Source: Odiellus spinosus
Taxonomy: Eukaryota > Arthropoda > Arachnida > Opiliones > Phalangiidae
DNA: 64,000 nt
Direction of reading: 5' to 3'
Assembly: GCA_963920705.1 (NCBI GenBank)
Contig: OY987226.1
Location: 9,054,501 to 9,118,500, forward strand
The notes below the pieces were generated by a model. It was given only the letters and a program-made list of their open reading frames with translations, was not told where the DNA came from and did not search any database. This document shows positions 1 through 11,980 of this stretch, in pieces (position 1 is the stretch's first letter; every line of letters starts with the position of its first letter). Position numbers and translations under genes: made by a program.

Positions 1-9
1 TTCTAATGG

Positions 10-479
10 TTAAAGTGAGGCTATCGCTGTTGTTTCATGAGCTCCAAATGGAATTTGAATAGTATTTTCGGAAAGATCGTTAAAAAATATATAATGCATA
101 GAAAAAATTACCGCAACCATAAAATCAAATATTTTATAACCTCAATCTTCGAAATGTTTAAAACAAAATTTTCCGCAATACTACGTCATCTTTAGTGATG
201 ACGTAGTATTGCGGAAATTACAGAGACTACAGTTTTTTCTGATGCTATCCGTCACGTGATTCGGTTGCTTTCGCGCTTTATTTTTCGTCAAAGTACTTAA
301 TTCAGAAAGTTCTACCTTTCATATCGGTAATTACGTTCCAGAATCAAATACGTCATCAATCGGTAGTTTCTTAAAAACGCGTCAACCCAGATTTGTAAAA
401 TTGGAATATGATTTTTTTAATATTCTAAAATTATAATCGAAATATGCTTTTGAAAAATATAGTGGGAGCATCACTTTAA
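10..479. mobile_element. TTAA-flanked non-autonomous element, AGTGA ends
   Basis: TTAA at 10-13 is followed by AGTGAGGCTATC. The right side reads GAGCATCACT followed by tt and TTAA at 476-479, so the ends are imperfect inverted repeats (AGTGAkGCT) next to TTAA. There is no coding capacity. Parts of the interior recur elsewhere: 240-360 matches the reverse complement of about 31935-32060, 280-320 resembles 2535-2575, and the motif at 198-217 recurs near 51891. This looks like a MITE that uses TTAA as target; the transposase class is unknown (piggyBac-like is one possibility). Confidence 0.5.
170..217. repeat. 20-bp perfect inverted repeat
   Basis: The arms at 170-189 and 198-217 are perfectly complementary (tttccgcaatactacgtcat and its reverse complement) around an 8-nt loop. 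The hairpin lies inside the TTAA element at 10-479, and one arm recurs near 51891. It is probably a structural part of that repeat family. Confidence 0.75.
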
Positions 480-871
480 ATTAGAAATACTTATGGTCTT
501 CTGTATAAGGATATGTTTAGGATATTATTCAAACAATATATTTAGTTTAACATAAAAGGTAAAGTCGAGTACTGAATATTTATTTTTTAAATGTCGTAAT
601 AGATTTTTCTAATTTTTCGTGGATGATATTTATTTCGTAAACCAGTTAGGTTTTAATATAAGAACTATAAGATTTATATTCCAATTACTCGCGTAATCGT
701 ACAAAAAGAGCCATATTTGCGATATTTTATGATAATTGATAATTACAAGAATTAAATTAATTATAAATAATAGAGAATATTTAAAGACGTTAGAATTATA
801 ATTATCATGGTAAAAAATTGGAATTTATATATGAATCCCCTTACGAGTATCGATCTTAGCCATTCGCCTGA

Positions 872-1044
872 ACCCGCATCCGTTAGCCACCTTTTGGACT
901 GGAAAAATCGTGGCGAACGAAATTAGTTTTAAACTTTTTGGGCAAGCATCGGCCCCCTATTCCGCCCCCTCCCTCGGAGAGATCCAGGAATATTTTTCTT
1001 CCCTCTGGCACCGCTCGTCTCCTCGATTGCTTACGGATGCGGGT
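872..1044. repeat. Inverted repeat, probable MITE remnant
   Basis: The arms acccgcatccgttagc (872-887) and gcttacggatgcgggt (1029-1044) are complementary with one mismatch and enclose a GC-richer 141-bp segment. A stretch inside (about 921-963, with gcaagcatcggcccc) resembles 9560-9602, suggesting a dispersed family. I could not define a target duplication. Confidence 0.45.
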
Positions 1045-3250
1045 CCGTATACCTAGCATTTGTGAACAATTGGACCTTTACTTTTGATTTCTAAATTGTT
1101 TTTACCAATAACCTTTTCTCTACATAATTTTGAACCTAATGTGAACCTTTTTTTCTTTTAATTAATTTAACCACACCTCACAGGCTTTATGTGGTCGCCA
1201 GTAACAATGGTTATAAAATAAATAGTATTATTATTATTACAGATTGGAGAGGATTAGGTAGGGTTTTCATATATACTCTCGCTAAGACGCATATTAATGT
1301 GTTAAACATCATATAGTGGTTGAAAGTAGAACAGTAGTGTACAATTCCAAATCTAGTCTTCCATTTCATTTGAGACCCTGAGCCCATGCAATTATATATA
1401 TAACCTTTTTATATGCATTGAAAAAAAAAAATAATGTCATAATATACGAAATAAAATAGAAATTCACTCCGTTATTCGGTTTTCCATGGATGGATGAACT
1501 AAGAAATCGTCCTAAGCATTCAGAGCCGCTAGAAAAACCAATAACAATGAGCAAAAAAAGTCAATATTACGGCTAATATGCTAGTTTTTTAATATTTAAT
1601 TATATTTATTGCGTAAACCTTTGTAAATTTAATTTAATTCAATATTATATTCTAATATTCTGACATTATTGGGACGAAATATCATTAAAATATCTAAGAT
1701 TTTTTTTTTTTAGATTTTTGGGCAATTTTAGATTTGATATAGAAACTAAAATCAAGTGGTTTTGGCAACACCCTTTTTGACTAACGGAAAATGCAACATT
1801 ACCAAGGTTATAGTCATTTTTAAATGGTTTTAAAATTGGTTAGAGAAAGAAAGAGTCTATGCTTATTTTTACATCATTTTTTAACTATCTTTCCAAGAAG
1901 ACTACTTAATTTCATTTGAAACTCATTTAACAGCATCACTTTAATAGTGTCGATAATTATCTAGGAAGTAAATTACAAGTGACTTAAATTACAAAATTAT
2001 CCAACGCCGATAAGAATGAGTTATGTATTATAACGAGCTGATAAAATCATTTTCTTGAAAAATAAGTAAATTTTAACACCGATACTTCTATAATTATCAA
2101 AATTTTAAAGTTTTCGAACCAAACCTCATTTTTCTTCTAATGAATTTTGAAACAAAAGAGAGGAAAATTAATTTTAATTTGAATCGAGGTTTCGAAAATT
2201 TTATTGTAGACTAAATAATAAGAAGTTGATAATAAAATAGAGAATCCATTGTCACACTAAACCTGGGTTTTCACTGTGAAATTTTCTCAGGGGCTTCTAC
2301 TAATCGCGGAAAAAGGCTAAAACCTTCTTTAAAAAAAGCCTAAATTTGCTCATAATCTTGAAAATAATACAAATAAATTCTAATTTATATCATAAATGAT
2401 TTCTGTAATCGTAGTGAACATGAATAGTTGAGTATTTTAGGATATATACCCGTAGTTTTTAAAGTCACGTTTTATTTGAGCCTAAAGTTGATTCTCGCCC
2501 GTTCTGACACTTGATATGGTCGTTTTACGGAGTCTTTTTCGTGAAAATACTTAATTCAGAAAGTCCTGCTTTTATTTGAAACTTTTTATGGTATACAAAA
2601 CCTTTCAATTTATTTAAAGATTGTGGAACTCATTTTCAATCCTGCTTTTTAATGATTAAATGGATAAATTATAAGCCTAAACTCCTGATCCAAGTGATCG
2701 ACTTTCAAATGATCAGATAGAGGTTATTGATCGACAATGATTTAGGTAAGGTGGTAAGCTTAAGTTTTTTTTTTTTTTTTTTACTCCATTTATTTCCGCC
2801 TCTCATTTGAAAGTAGGTAGCTTGAAACGAAATCTCGGTTTCGTTGGTAGTGTATAGTTACTTTAATTACTTTTGGTAATGCCCATAATCATTTTTTAAG
2901 ACGAATATTTCTTAAGTGTAATATTTAAAAAAAAATACTCGAAAAATAACTCAATTTTAAAACGTAACGTGAAGTACGCGTCACAATTTCTTTCTTTCTC
3001 TAAATTAGTTTACACTTTCATATTTGTTGAATCATTTTTCAATCGAAAAATAATTTTCTGATATTATTTCCTGTAGCTAATATCAATATATTATAGTGAC
3101 CAACCCGTGTGAGATTCTTTATTGTACCATGTTTTCGTGTAGTATACATATTCGAGAGGGGTTTTTCAATTTCATGTAGAAGAGCGTTAAAATCTCGACA
3201 CTTTGTTCAAAAATATAATAGCTACTAAAACCAAGCCTTTTTTCATTTTT

Positions 3251-3539
3251 TTAAAGGGCCAATGAAGACGATCAACATGATATTTTTGATAGATTAGGAG
3301 CTTTAGAATATATGTAGAAACATTAAAACCACTCAACGAAAAAGGTTGGTCTGACCTGAAGAGGTCCTCAAGAACGCTACAAAAGTCTTGGTGAAGTCTT
3401 TATGACTTCCCCAAGACCTCTTGACATAATGAAAGACTTCCCTAAGACCTCTTAAGACTAACTTTTTTTTGGTAAAGGTATCCACTTCAAGGGCTTCAGA
3501 AACTGTTATTAAGGGGTTCCGTCTTTATTATCCCTTTAA
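3251..3539. mobile_element. TTAA-flanked element, AGGG ends
   Basis: TTAA at 3251-3254 is followed by AGGGCCAATGAAGACG. The right end, read in reverse complement, is TTAA then AGGGATAATAAAGACG (TTAA at 3536-3539). The inverted ends share about 16 bp with few mismatches. The interior has no coding capacity but contains a local repeat of agacttccc-aagacctctt (about 3410-3460). It belongs with the copies at 22223, 28352, 42191, 46018 and 48534. Confidence 0.6.
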
Positions 3540-4508
3540 TAATAGTAAATATTTTTATTATAAAACTAACTTGGTGCAAAATTTGTCGTTTTTATAAAAA
3601 AATTGGAGAGAAAAAACATTTTTTTTTTAAATATATGGGTCAAGATATTTTCAATCCAATCCCGTGGGACAATAAGAATGGTTCTTATTCTAGTGAAGAT
3701 AAAATTTATCTAAAATTTATCTCGGAGAAATTATTATATAACCGCACCGTCCAAAAAAGGGTGGAAAGAATCGGAATGCAAAAAACTCTAGGGGTTTCAA
3801 GGGGTGCCAGCCGAAGGCGGAAACTATTACCGTTTTATTAACCTTTTAAATTTAATAAATATTAAATACGAAGTCGTGTTAAGTGACATCGACCATTTTT
3901 TATGGAATTATTTATTGAAGCGGGGGCCAGAAAATTTAACAAAGCGATTATCGTGAGAAAATTGCCAGGAAATAGTTGTTTGTTTGTTGAAATAGTGATT
4001 TATTTTCGGAACGTTTTACTAAATTCCCAGGCTAATTTAAATAGGTCAAATCGATTTAAGTTTAGCAAATTTTTGGCTGAAATGTTTCGTTTAAAAAAAC
4101 GAACGTGTATTAGAATTTCAGTTTCATTATAAAGATTGAAGTTAGGATTAGTAAATTTAATTTGAAAGTTTTGAGTTAGGCTTAGTAAATTTATTTTAAA
4201 AGTTTGAGTTAGACTTAAATAATTTAAACAATTGACAAAGAATTTTGTAAGATTTGAAACGTTGTGTCGCCTTTTATGATCTCAATTTACAGCATCAACA
4301 CCTAGTGTAACTAATTTATAAGATTTTTTTTTATTTTCAACTTTTTCGATTTAATTGATGAGTAAGCTAGTAGCTTCCAATTAAAGCTAGGCTTTAAGGT
4401 TATAGCTTTTTGAGTACATGTATAAACTATATAAAACAATAATTAACTTGTTTCCAACATTAGAAGGATGATTTCAGACACTCATTAAAAAGAAAAAATA
4501 CCTTATAC

Positions 4509-4537
<29 letters not shown>
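4509..4537. repeat. Poly(A) tract, 29 A
   Basis: An uninterrupted run of 29 A. No retrotransposon body or target duplication is evident beside it, so it may be a simple microsatellite. Confidence 0.9.
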
Positions 4538-4539
<2 letters not shown>

Positions 4540-5185
4540 CTGAATTGACGTATAATAATTTAACGAGCAAAAACTAAACTACTCTTTTAAGTTACCGAAA
4601 TCGGGTTAGGGTTAAACATAGAATTATTAAGATTGAGGTTTAAAACCGAAATAACGAAGCCTTAAATTAAAACCAGAAATAATCATAAAGAACTCGTAGT
4701 TCAATTAACCTTTTAATAATGGATTTGGCCCGTAACTATATCGGAAACAATTGACCCATTGATACAGTTTAACTGTCCAGGAAACAATGAAAAGTCATCG
4801 CATACCCGGTAACCTCTTTTAAAACAAAAATATAAAGCACCTAACTCTTCATCTCTGATCTTATTTGATACAGAAGAGAGAATGGAACCGAGGAAAACAA
4901 CAATTTATTCGCTAACTTTATTCCAAAGGTTATGTTTTAAAACGTCCTCCTAATTAGGCTTAGCAAGATTATGAGACTTGGATTATTTAGTCTAATTACC
5001 AGAAGTATATAAAACTATATCCCCGAGAGGATAATCCCGTTGGAAATATAATTAATACTAATTCCGTACTCAGTAATCGCTTTAGTTATAATAAAGGCAG
5101 AGCCAGACGCAAAATCGTGAAGTTAGGGCTAATTTTCATCCAGCTATTTCCGCAGCGAAATATATTTCTTTTCGTCAGCGAAAAA

Positions 5186-5450
5186 AGGGAGAATGCAACC
5201 TAAACTCAAGTGATTTTTTTTATCGATTCCTTATAGTTTAAATAGGCCAAATCCAACAGTAAAAAAAGAAAAACAAATATTAAACTAACGACCAATGACA
5301 TTGATCGATGGCTCTTATATGGGGAATGCAGGATCTTTATGATGAAAGTCATTGGTCGCTAGTACTTATATGGGGAGTTCAGGATATCTCCACGAATCCA
5401 GCTAAGCCTATTTTGATGGTTAGTTTTAATTTATTTCAGTTTAATATCTC
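5186..5450. mobile_element. Truncated copy of the AGGGA TTAA family
   Basis: The left end AGGGAGAATGCAACC leads into gattcct...aaataggcca, as in the long copy at 28352-28801 and the copies at 37.2 and 50.5 kb. Internally it has an inverted region around 5288-5360 (gaccaatgacat / agtcattggtcg) and the shared segment aatccagctaagcctatttt (5395-5414). The right terminal repeat is missing. Confidence 0.5.
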
Positions 5451-6493
5451 GAATATCTCTCCATGCGTCCTTTTTCATGTTAAACTGCATAGCAATCGAG
5501 CTTAATTGAAGATGTCTATTGATGACGAAGCTGTTGGGGATTTAAAACATTTCCAAGATACCGAGTAGAAAATTGGTTCTCTGGACGTGATTTCATAACT
5601 TTAATATTATGAATATGGGTTATAGATCAATTACTTTATTTTATCTCACTGGTTATATATTTTTCAATAAAGTTACATCGCACCCTTAATCTTTCAAAAA
5701 CCCAAAAGGAGTCGACAGCCAAATCTTCGTAAATCGCTAGTTATAATAAATGAGGTTTTTGGGGAAAAAAAATCACAATGATTCAATTTTCGAACAAGGA
5801 GAGAGAGAATTCTTTTAAAACAATGAAGTCTTTGATTAAAGAGTATCATGACGGAAGCGGCACTCAAAATTTCGTAACACCCCTTCCTATAATGGCGAAT
5901 AAAAGAATAAAATTTCGGAACAGCACCAAATTAGAAAATTCTATGAAAATACTCAACTGCTGGTTGGTTGCGGGTGCAGTGCTCGATGAGATACTTGTTA
6001 AGCTTTGCTTCTTGAGTAACTTTCGTACCCTGAACCGTATCGAGTGATATTTCATCAAGTCCTTGTGCGAGTCAAATCTGTATCGATTTTGAATATCGAT
6101 AAGTTATAATATATATTTTAGTTTCATATTTTTAAATATTTCTAAATATCTTCACAATGGCTTATTACTGTTTATTTGTCAAATAACGAGTTATGAATTT
6201 TTGTCTGGCTTTAGTGGGTGCTTGTCATAGTCCACGACCCCCTTCTATGAGAGGGAGAGGGTAGAAAAGTGAAAGTGGTTCCTATTTTCCTTTAGCGAAA
6301 CATTAGTGGTAACCAGGGCACTCTCGTCAGCAACGTCAATTCGAGATAGCCAATGAGATAATTATAAAGATTGCTAGACGTTGAGGGGTGGAGCTCTTCC
6401 TTGAGTAGGAATACAGTAAAGGCAATTAGTCCAATATCACTCATCCAGGGATGTAGTATGAAAAATTAACATTTAAATCTCTCATAAACATAA

Positions 6494-6567
6494 TTTAGTT
6501 ATTTTGTTTAATGATTTTTACTTTACACAATAATGTAAAGTAAAAATCATTAAACAAAATAACTAAA
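6494..6567. repeat. 33-bp perfect hairpin
   Basis: The arms 6494-6526 and 6535-6567 are exact reverse complements (they begin tttagttattttg and end caaaataactaaa) with the 8-nt loop acaataat. The arms are AT-rich. A perfect stem suggests a recent foldback element or an expressed small-RNA hairpin; the sequence alone does not separate these. Confidence 0.8.
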
Positions 6568-7012
6568 AAATCTTGAGATAAACCAAAACAAACTAGCAAA
6601 AGATTGTTTGAATGTTGTCATCTTGCACGTGTACTTTAATTTCATTATCGAGTGAGAATTTAAAAAAAACGATATTACACAAAATTCCTTTAAAATTAAA
6701 GGTGTTATTAACATATCTTTGAATTCGGATTTATGGGGGAACAAAATGTAACCGCAAGGTTGGGTTTTCGAATAAGGAAGGTCACTTAATTAACAAGCGT
6801 ATACGAAAGGGAAAACTTTTAATATCGCCTTTATGCGCTGCCCGTTGCTTTCTATTGGCCCCCTTTTTAATTCAAATTCTCTCCATCCTCCTACGTCCGA
6901 TTTCTGCCCCCCGATTTTACCCCCTTCTTCCATTCTCATTATTATAGTCCTTCCGAATGGCGAAAGTGGTTCAAAGGGGATTGTTTAAGGGGAATAAAAA
7001 TGGTGGCCAGCA

Positions 7013-7047
7013 TATAAAAGGCAATCTGAACCCATTTCAAGTCAGTT
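7013..7047 (+). promoter_or_regulatory. TATA + initiator, His-rich gene 1
   Basis: TATAAAA at 7013-7019 and an arthropod initiator TCAGTT at 7042-7047. The predicted start base, A7044, is 31 bp from the TATA box, the canonical spacing. The start codon follows at 7073, giving a 5' UTR of about 29 nt. Confidence 0.8.
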
Positions 7048-7072
7048 GTTGTGTCGTTTCCATCGAATAAAT

Positions 7073-8866
7073 ATGTGGACCCAGGTAAGGATTAACGCGA
7101 ATAATTCCTTTCTAACCCAGCAATGGATTATTGAATTTACGGCATTCGCGGACATGGATTATATTTGCGAAATGGATTTGATATTTTAGTGAAAAATCAA
7201 GAAATGGAATAATTAAAGATTGAGAAATCGTACGCTTAATTAAGAGAACTAATTTCATCGTGTAACTAAAGCGTCACGGACACGCGCAATTTCTCAACGC
7301 TATTAATTTAATCCGAGATTATGATTTCATTGATTTAAATTTAAATGTTAGAGATTAAAAAGCGGATTAAACGTCACCGATTTAAATCCCATACATCGCA
7401 GTATTTATCAATTATCATTAATAAAGCTAATAACTATTCAAATTGAATAAATATTTGCTACGATTAACTATAGTTTATTTATTTATTTTTTCAGATCGCC
7501 CTCTTAGTTGCATCCGCCGCCGTTGCACTGTCAACGGACTTACAAGCGGAGGAAACGGGTTACCATCATCCCAAATACGTCGTCGTACCAGGACTCCATA
7601 AGGAAAGTCACGGACATGGCAAATCATACGGCGGTTATGTATGTTAAGATTACAAATTCAACTGTTTACGCTTAACATCACCATAATCCTGGTCAATTTT
7701 TATTTTTAATTTTAATTTCAGGATCATTTGAACAAAGCGTACGGTGACCACGGTCACAGCAATTATGGTGGTCACAAGCATCATTTGGATAAATCGTACG
7801 GAGATCATGGACACCACGGTGCCGCTTTGGCCAAACACCATAGCGCGCACGGATCTCACCACGGATTAGAAGCTGACCATCATGACCAGGGTGCCTTCTC
7901 TAGGGATAGAGGTTACGGCTACGAAAAAGCCTACGCTTACGATAAAGTCAAGAAACACCACGATATTGGTGGACACAAGCACGCTCACGGAGGTTAGTGG
8001 ATCTATAAAGCTAAATGTAGTCACGCTTTTGGGGGCTAGACATAAGTCATTTGCTCGCGAATTACGTCTATAAGTTGAGTTTTACTATTTCCTCGCGTGA
8101 AGTTTGCAATCTTTATTCTTTAAGTTTTAGAATTTTAGGCAATTACATTTCGAATTATCCTGAAAATTAATTCCATAGTTACTGTACGTTAAGAAATCTT
8201 TTAAAAAACTTGAGAATGTCCGTTATACGTTTGGTCACAACAACGGCTGTTAATAAAGGTACACAATCCTGTTCATAGCTCTATCACCCTACTTTAGTGA
8301 TATTTCAATTGCAGCTATAATATATTTTAAAATTACTTTACACAAAAAGTATATTAATACCCCTGCCCACCCGCATATGTAATTAAGGACACCACGCATT
8401 GTCCGACGATTACGCAACCAAACACTATGGCGCTCACGGAAGCCACGGACATTTAAGCCACGGAGACTCTGGTCATCACGGTTCTCAAGGTCACGGACAT
8501 TACGGCAAGCTTAGCAGCGGACACGGACACTACGGAAAGAACTACGGTCACGGACAACAGTATCACCAACCCGCTGTCGTTGAGAAACATCAACATCACT
8601 ATCACGAACCAGCGCAACACCATCACGTACCTCTACCAGTGCACCAGCATCACGTACCTCTACCAGTGCACCACCATCAAGAGGCGCCCCAATATGGCGG
8701 GTCCCACTACGCCCCGCTCCAGGTTATCGAACACGTCCAACCACTTGTTCATCATCACGCACCGGCGCCTTTGCACGGGTATAGCGGAGGACACGGACTC
8801 GTCTCTCAACACGGTTTAGGTGGATCTGGGCTCATTGGTGGACAATCTCTAATATATCATCACTAA
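7073..8866 (+). CDS. Secreted His/Gly-rich protein, paralog 1 (301 aa)
   Basis: Four exons by GT-AG splicing: 7073-7084, 7495-7638, 7722-7992 and 8388-8866 (stop TAA). The joined frame is 906 nt. The start is the first ATG after the promoter. Residues 1 to about 17-22 (MWTQIALLVASAAVALS) form a signal peptide, so the product is secreted. The mature chain is low-complexity and rich in His, Gly, Tyr and Lys, with HGSHGH/HGHYGK units, two HHVPLPVH units and a Gly-rich tail ending IYHH. The most conserved block, shared with the paralog at 14008-15332, is GYGYEKAYAYDK followed by KK-HDIGGHKHAHGG. Intron 2 (7639-7721) is absent from the paralog. The last acceptor (aattaag) lacks a pyrimidine tract, but its position and phase match the paralog exactly. 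A cuticular, metal-binding or gland protein is plausible; no domain family with known function is recognised. Confidence 0.88.
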
Positions 8867-8917
8867 GACACCACCATCGCTGCCAAATCAAAATGCACGC
8901 GTTTGTATCTATAAGTA

Positions 8918-8923
8918 AATAAA
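8918..8923 (+). other. Poly(A) signal AATAAA, His-rich gene 1
   Basis: The canonical hexamer lies 52 bp after the TAA stop at 8864-8866, placing the likely 3' end of the transcript at about 8940. Confidence 0.7.
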
Positions 8924-8924
8924 A

Positions 8925-11880
8925 CTATCATGTTTTTAATTAATAAAAGAAACACATTTCCATCAGAAATGTTGTATAATATAGAACATTGCTCTTTGGA
9001 AAAGTGATATTTATTTTTGTATAAAAAATATATAAAGATTGGTCTACTCCTCCAATATAAATAAAATCATATTTTACGTTGAAATATAAATCTACTAGGT
9101 TTTTGATCATTTTAAGTCTTAGATGCGTTTGCAGTAGCCTTTCCAAAAGATTAGCGGAGCTTTGACACAAACTTCGGTAATGACAATAATAAAACTTGAT
9201 TAAACTGATTCGCCCACATTTCAACATTTGTAACATGACTTTAGAAACAATAAATTGTAGTTTTTATTAAATTGAAATTGCGCAGAGAACTTAGCAGTGA
9301 TCTGGAAGTTTTTTTGGTTTAATTTAGGTTTGTGTTATAGTAAAAAAATGTACATTTAACATATTTGTACTTATGATCACATAACTCTGACTTATGATCA
9401 CATAACTCTTAGAAAAACCCAGAACTAACCACTGTTGCGCTATTATTTTAAAAACACCTACGAAAAAAATATACATACAAACAAGAGTGTATGAATACTT
9501 TCCCTTTAAGAGAATAGATCTCCGCTAATTGCCTGAATTGACACCCATAACATTTCGGGAAATTATATTTAAAGATTTTGGACTAGCATCGGCGCCTCCT
9601 GGGCTGGAAAACGGAAACTAGCATGGTATTTAGCCGGTGACCCATAATACCTTATTGTTTCTGCCCAAAGAGAGGCTTGGGAAGACAGAAAATTCCCATT
9701 CCCGTGATATCTCTCCCACACAGCCCCACTCGACTAGTTACAAATAGATGTTTTTCATATACTTTTAATATAAATATAATTTCGTATTATAATTCCAGAC
9801 ATGTGTGCGATTTAGCCTAATAGTTACCCATGAATTATCAGAAATACACCAATTACCAGTCGAATAAAGTTGTCTAAGATAAAGAATTGACATGGCATTA
9901 CATATTTGAAGTCAAACCTATTTTTACTTGTATAACGAAATTTAACTAGATTTCGTTTCAAACGAACCAATTTGAAATTCATGTTTTAAAATGCAATGCT
10001 CTTAATGGTTCAAAGTTCAAACTAAACACTAATGTATGGAGAGTACGTGTTATCAGAAGGAAATGGTTCAGTTGTGTATACTATACTCGATTTCTATCAA
10101 GTGGCTTGTCACTCCACGTAATTGGTATACAAGCCTATAGCTTTGACTGTGATTACGTAACTGAATACGTATTTAGCATTACCAATCGTGTAACGTAATC
10201 GGCGTACAAATTTTACTGAAGTGTTTACCCCTCGATTTTGATCGTAAAAAGGGTAGAGGCACCTTCATTATCATACTTGCAAAGGGGAATGATACAAGGC
10301 CCCATATGAGCATGAGCCAACCTATAGCGTAGGTGAGAGGAAGCCCTATAGAAGCGTGAGTTTACCCCTGGTCAAGAAAGGGTGAATTGTTAGCTTTTCT
10401 ACTGCACGGGTCTGATTTCAAGGTAGAAAAATGCAAAAATACTTCCTTAAATTGGTGGCGTTATGACGACAATAAAGCCTCTAACGGTTCAAATGAAGAT
10501 ATGAACCGCGTACAACGCTTAGACGCGCCCAGAACCAATTAAAGTTCAAAATTAACCATCCGTTCAATTTAATAAATGGCTTTGATTCGGTTTTAGTATA
10601 ACCTGGCGCTAATTTTCCTGCCTATTCTGAGCAGAGCTTCAATTGCGTTGATTATTGTTTCTGTCATAATTATTGGCCATTATGTGGCTAACTTCAATGA
10701 AGAAAAACACTAAAGTACGTCAGTTATGAATTCGTGCGCGAAAGAAGAAAGTTAAATCAAATTTATTAGGAAAAAAATAGAACTATTACGCTACTGATTG
10801 CCACACGCAAAATGAAACTACCAATTTCGTTACCAAATTGGACAATTGTCGTAAACTAAATATGCCTGAAAAGGTAATGCCCCTCTTAACTAGGTTCACG
10901 TCGTTAAATAAATCTATTTCAAAATAACGATTTAACGTTAAAAGACCGTATCGCAATTCATCTGTGTGTTTACCAAGAAAAAGCGGCTACGCGTCATTGA
11001 ACAAGATCTTTACGAAGCTCAAAAAAATCTTTCTCGTATATTTTAGAAATTCAGACGACTTGACTGTCAAAACGTAAAGGACCTAAGCTTATGTCCGTTG
11101 GTGTTAAACACGCGGAAATGGACACTACTTAATTAGGGTATCCCCCTTCCTTTGGTGGACCGCCAACCGTATCGTATCACCTTGTTTAATATAAAAAAAT
11201 AAATCCGGGTGGGGAAATAAATTCAAATAGCAGTTCGTTTATTTTTAACATTTCGCTTTATACAACCAGAGGTACAGACTGCCATTATTATATGATCTAT
11301 TTCATATGAAGGTTGCAATATAGTTGGACTGTACCACCGTTTCGCTAGTTCCAAGGGTCCGATACTTCATGAAATCTTGTACACACATGATTAAAAGGAA
11401 GCATTAAGTCATTAATAAAACGTATCGGAACACAGTAGTTAATTTTGAATCAGTTTTTGAAGTGTTGAGTTTTAGAGTATCTTCGAGATTCTCATTTCGT
11501 ATGTCTATTTATTGAGTACTTAATTTGAATCGCCTTGAAGGCATATATAGAAGTTACACGTGTTTTAGCCCACTTTATTAAAATAAATCTCTATCTAAAA
11601 TGGATTTACCGAATGTTTGATCACGTGCTTTGAGTGGCTAACTTAATTTCAAACTCACGCCAAAATGATGAAACCTGTGAGAAATAAGGGAGCAGCTAGC
11701 TAACCCCAACCTAATTTATTTCCGATTATGACTTATTATAGCTTTTTTACGCTTTTTTACAACCGAACAATGGAAGGGTGAAAATGCGTACTACTCCATC
11801 ATCGATTAAAATAATTGCGATGAGAATTTATGAGATTGTACCTTTGGTGGAGTTGAATTAGAATATCTTTGATTCCATAC
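8925..11880. other. Intergenic, no gene seen
   Basis: This lies between His-rich gene 1 and the 3' end of the minus-strand gene. It holds a 21-bp direct duplication (about 9369-9410), a segment resembling 921-963 (about 9560-9602) and a dispersed repeat shared with 41.4 kb (10115-10250). The open frame at 8940-9236 (-) overlaps the 3' end of gene 1 and resembles nothing. Confidence 0.55.
10115..10250. repeat. Dispersed repeat shared with 41.4 kb
   Basis: It shares an ordered series of blocks with 41425-41575: cgtaat..gtatac..gcct.tagctttgactg, then gattacgtaactga, then a tttag-ta-taccaa block, then cgtaatcgg.gtaca.attt, a gaagtg.....ccc block and a final gattttga/gttctga block. The two copies have diverged by substitutions and indels. 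It has no coding capacity and is probably an old MITE family. Confidence 0.55.
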
Positions 11881-11887
11881 AGTTATA

Positions 11888-11893
11888 TTTATT
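11888..11893 (-). other. Poly(A) signal AATAAA (minus strand)
   Basis: TTTATT on the plus strand reads AATAAA on the minus strand, 88 bp beyond the stop codon of the Ala/Gly-rich gene. A run of 29 A on the plus strand (11917-11945, T on the coding strand) lies inside the 3' UTR. Confidence 0.6.
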
Positions 11894-11916
11894 AACCAAT
11901 AATTACGTTACAAAAC

Positions 11917-11947
<31 letters not shown>

Positions 11948-11980
11948 TGAAGCGTAACATAAATAAAAAAATTATGCCAG

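Larger units (their letters stand above)
1..6960. other. Gene-free region with repeats
   Basis: I see no supportable gene here; the open frames are short, lack family resemblance and have no gene-like context. The region holds a TTAA-flanked element (10-479), an inverted repeat (872-1044), another TTAA element (3251-3539), a 29-A tract, a truncated element (5186 onward) and a long hairpin (6494-6567). The rest is AT-rich sequence in which I recognise nothing. Confidence 0.6.

Noticed and set aside
4509-4537. Poly(A) tail of a retrotransposed gene or LINE
   Set aside because: No coding remnant or target duplication is visible upstream; most likely a simple A run.
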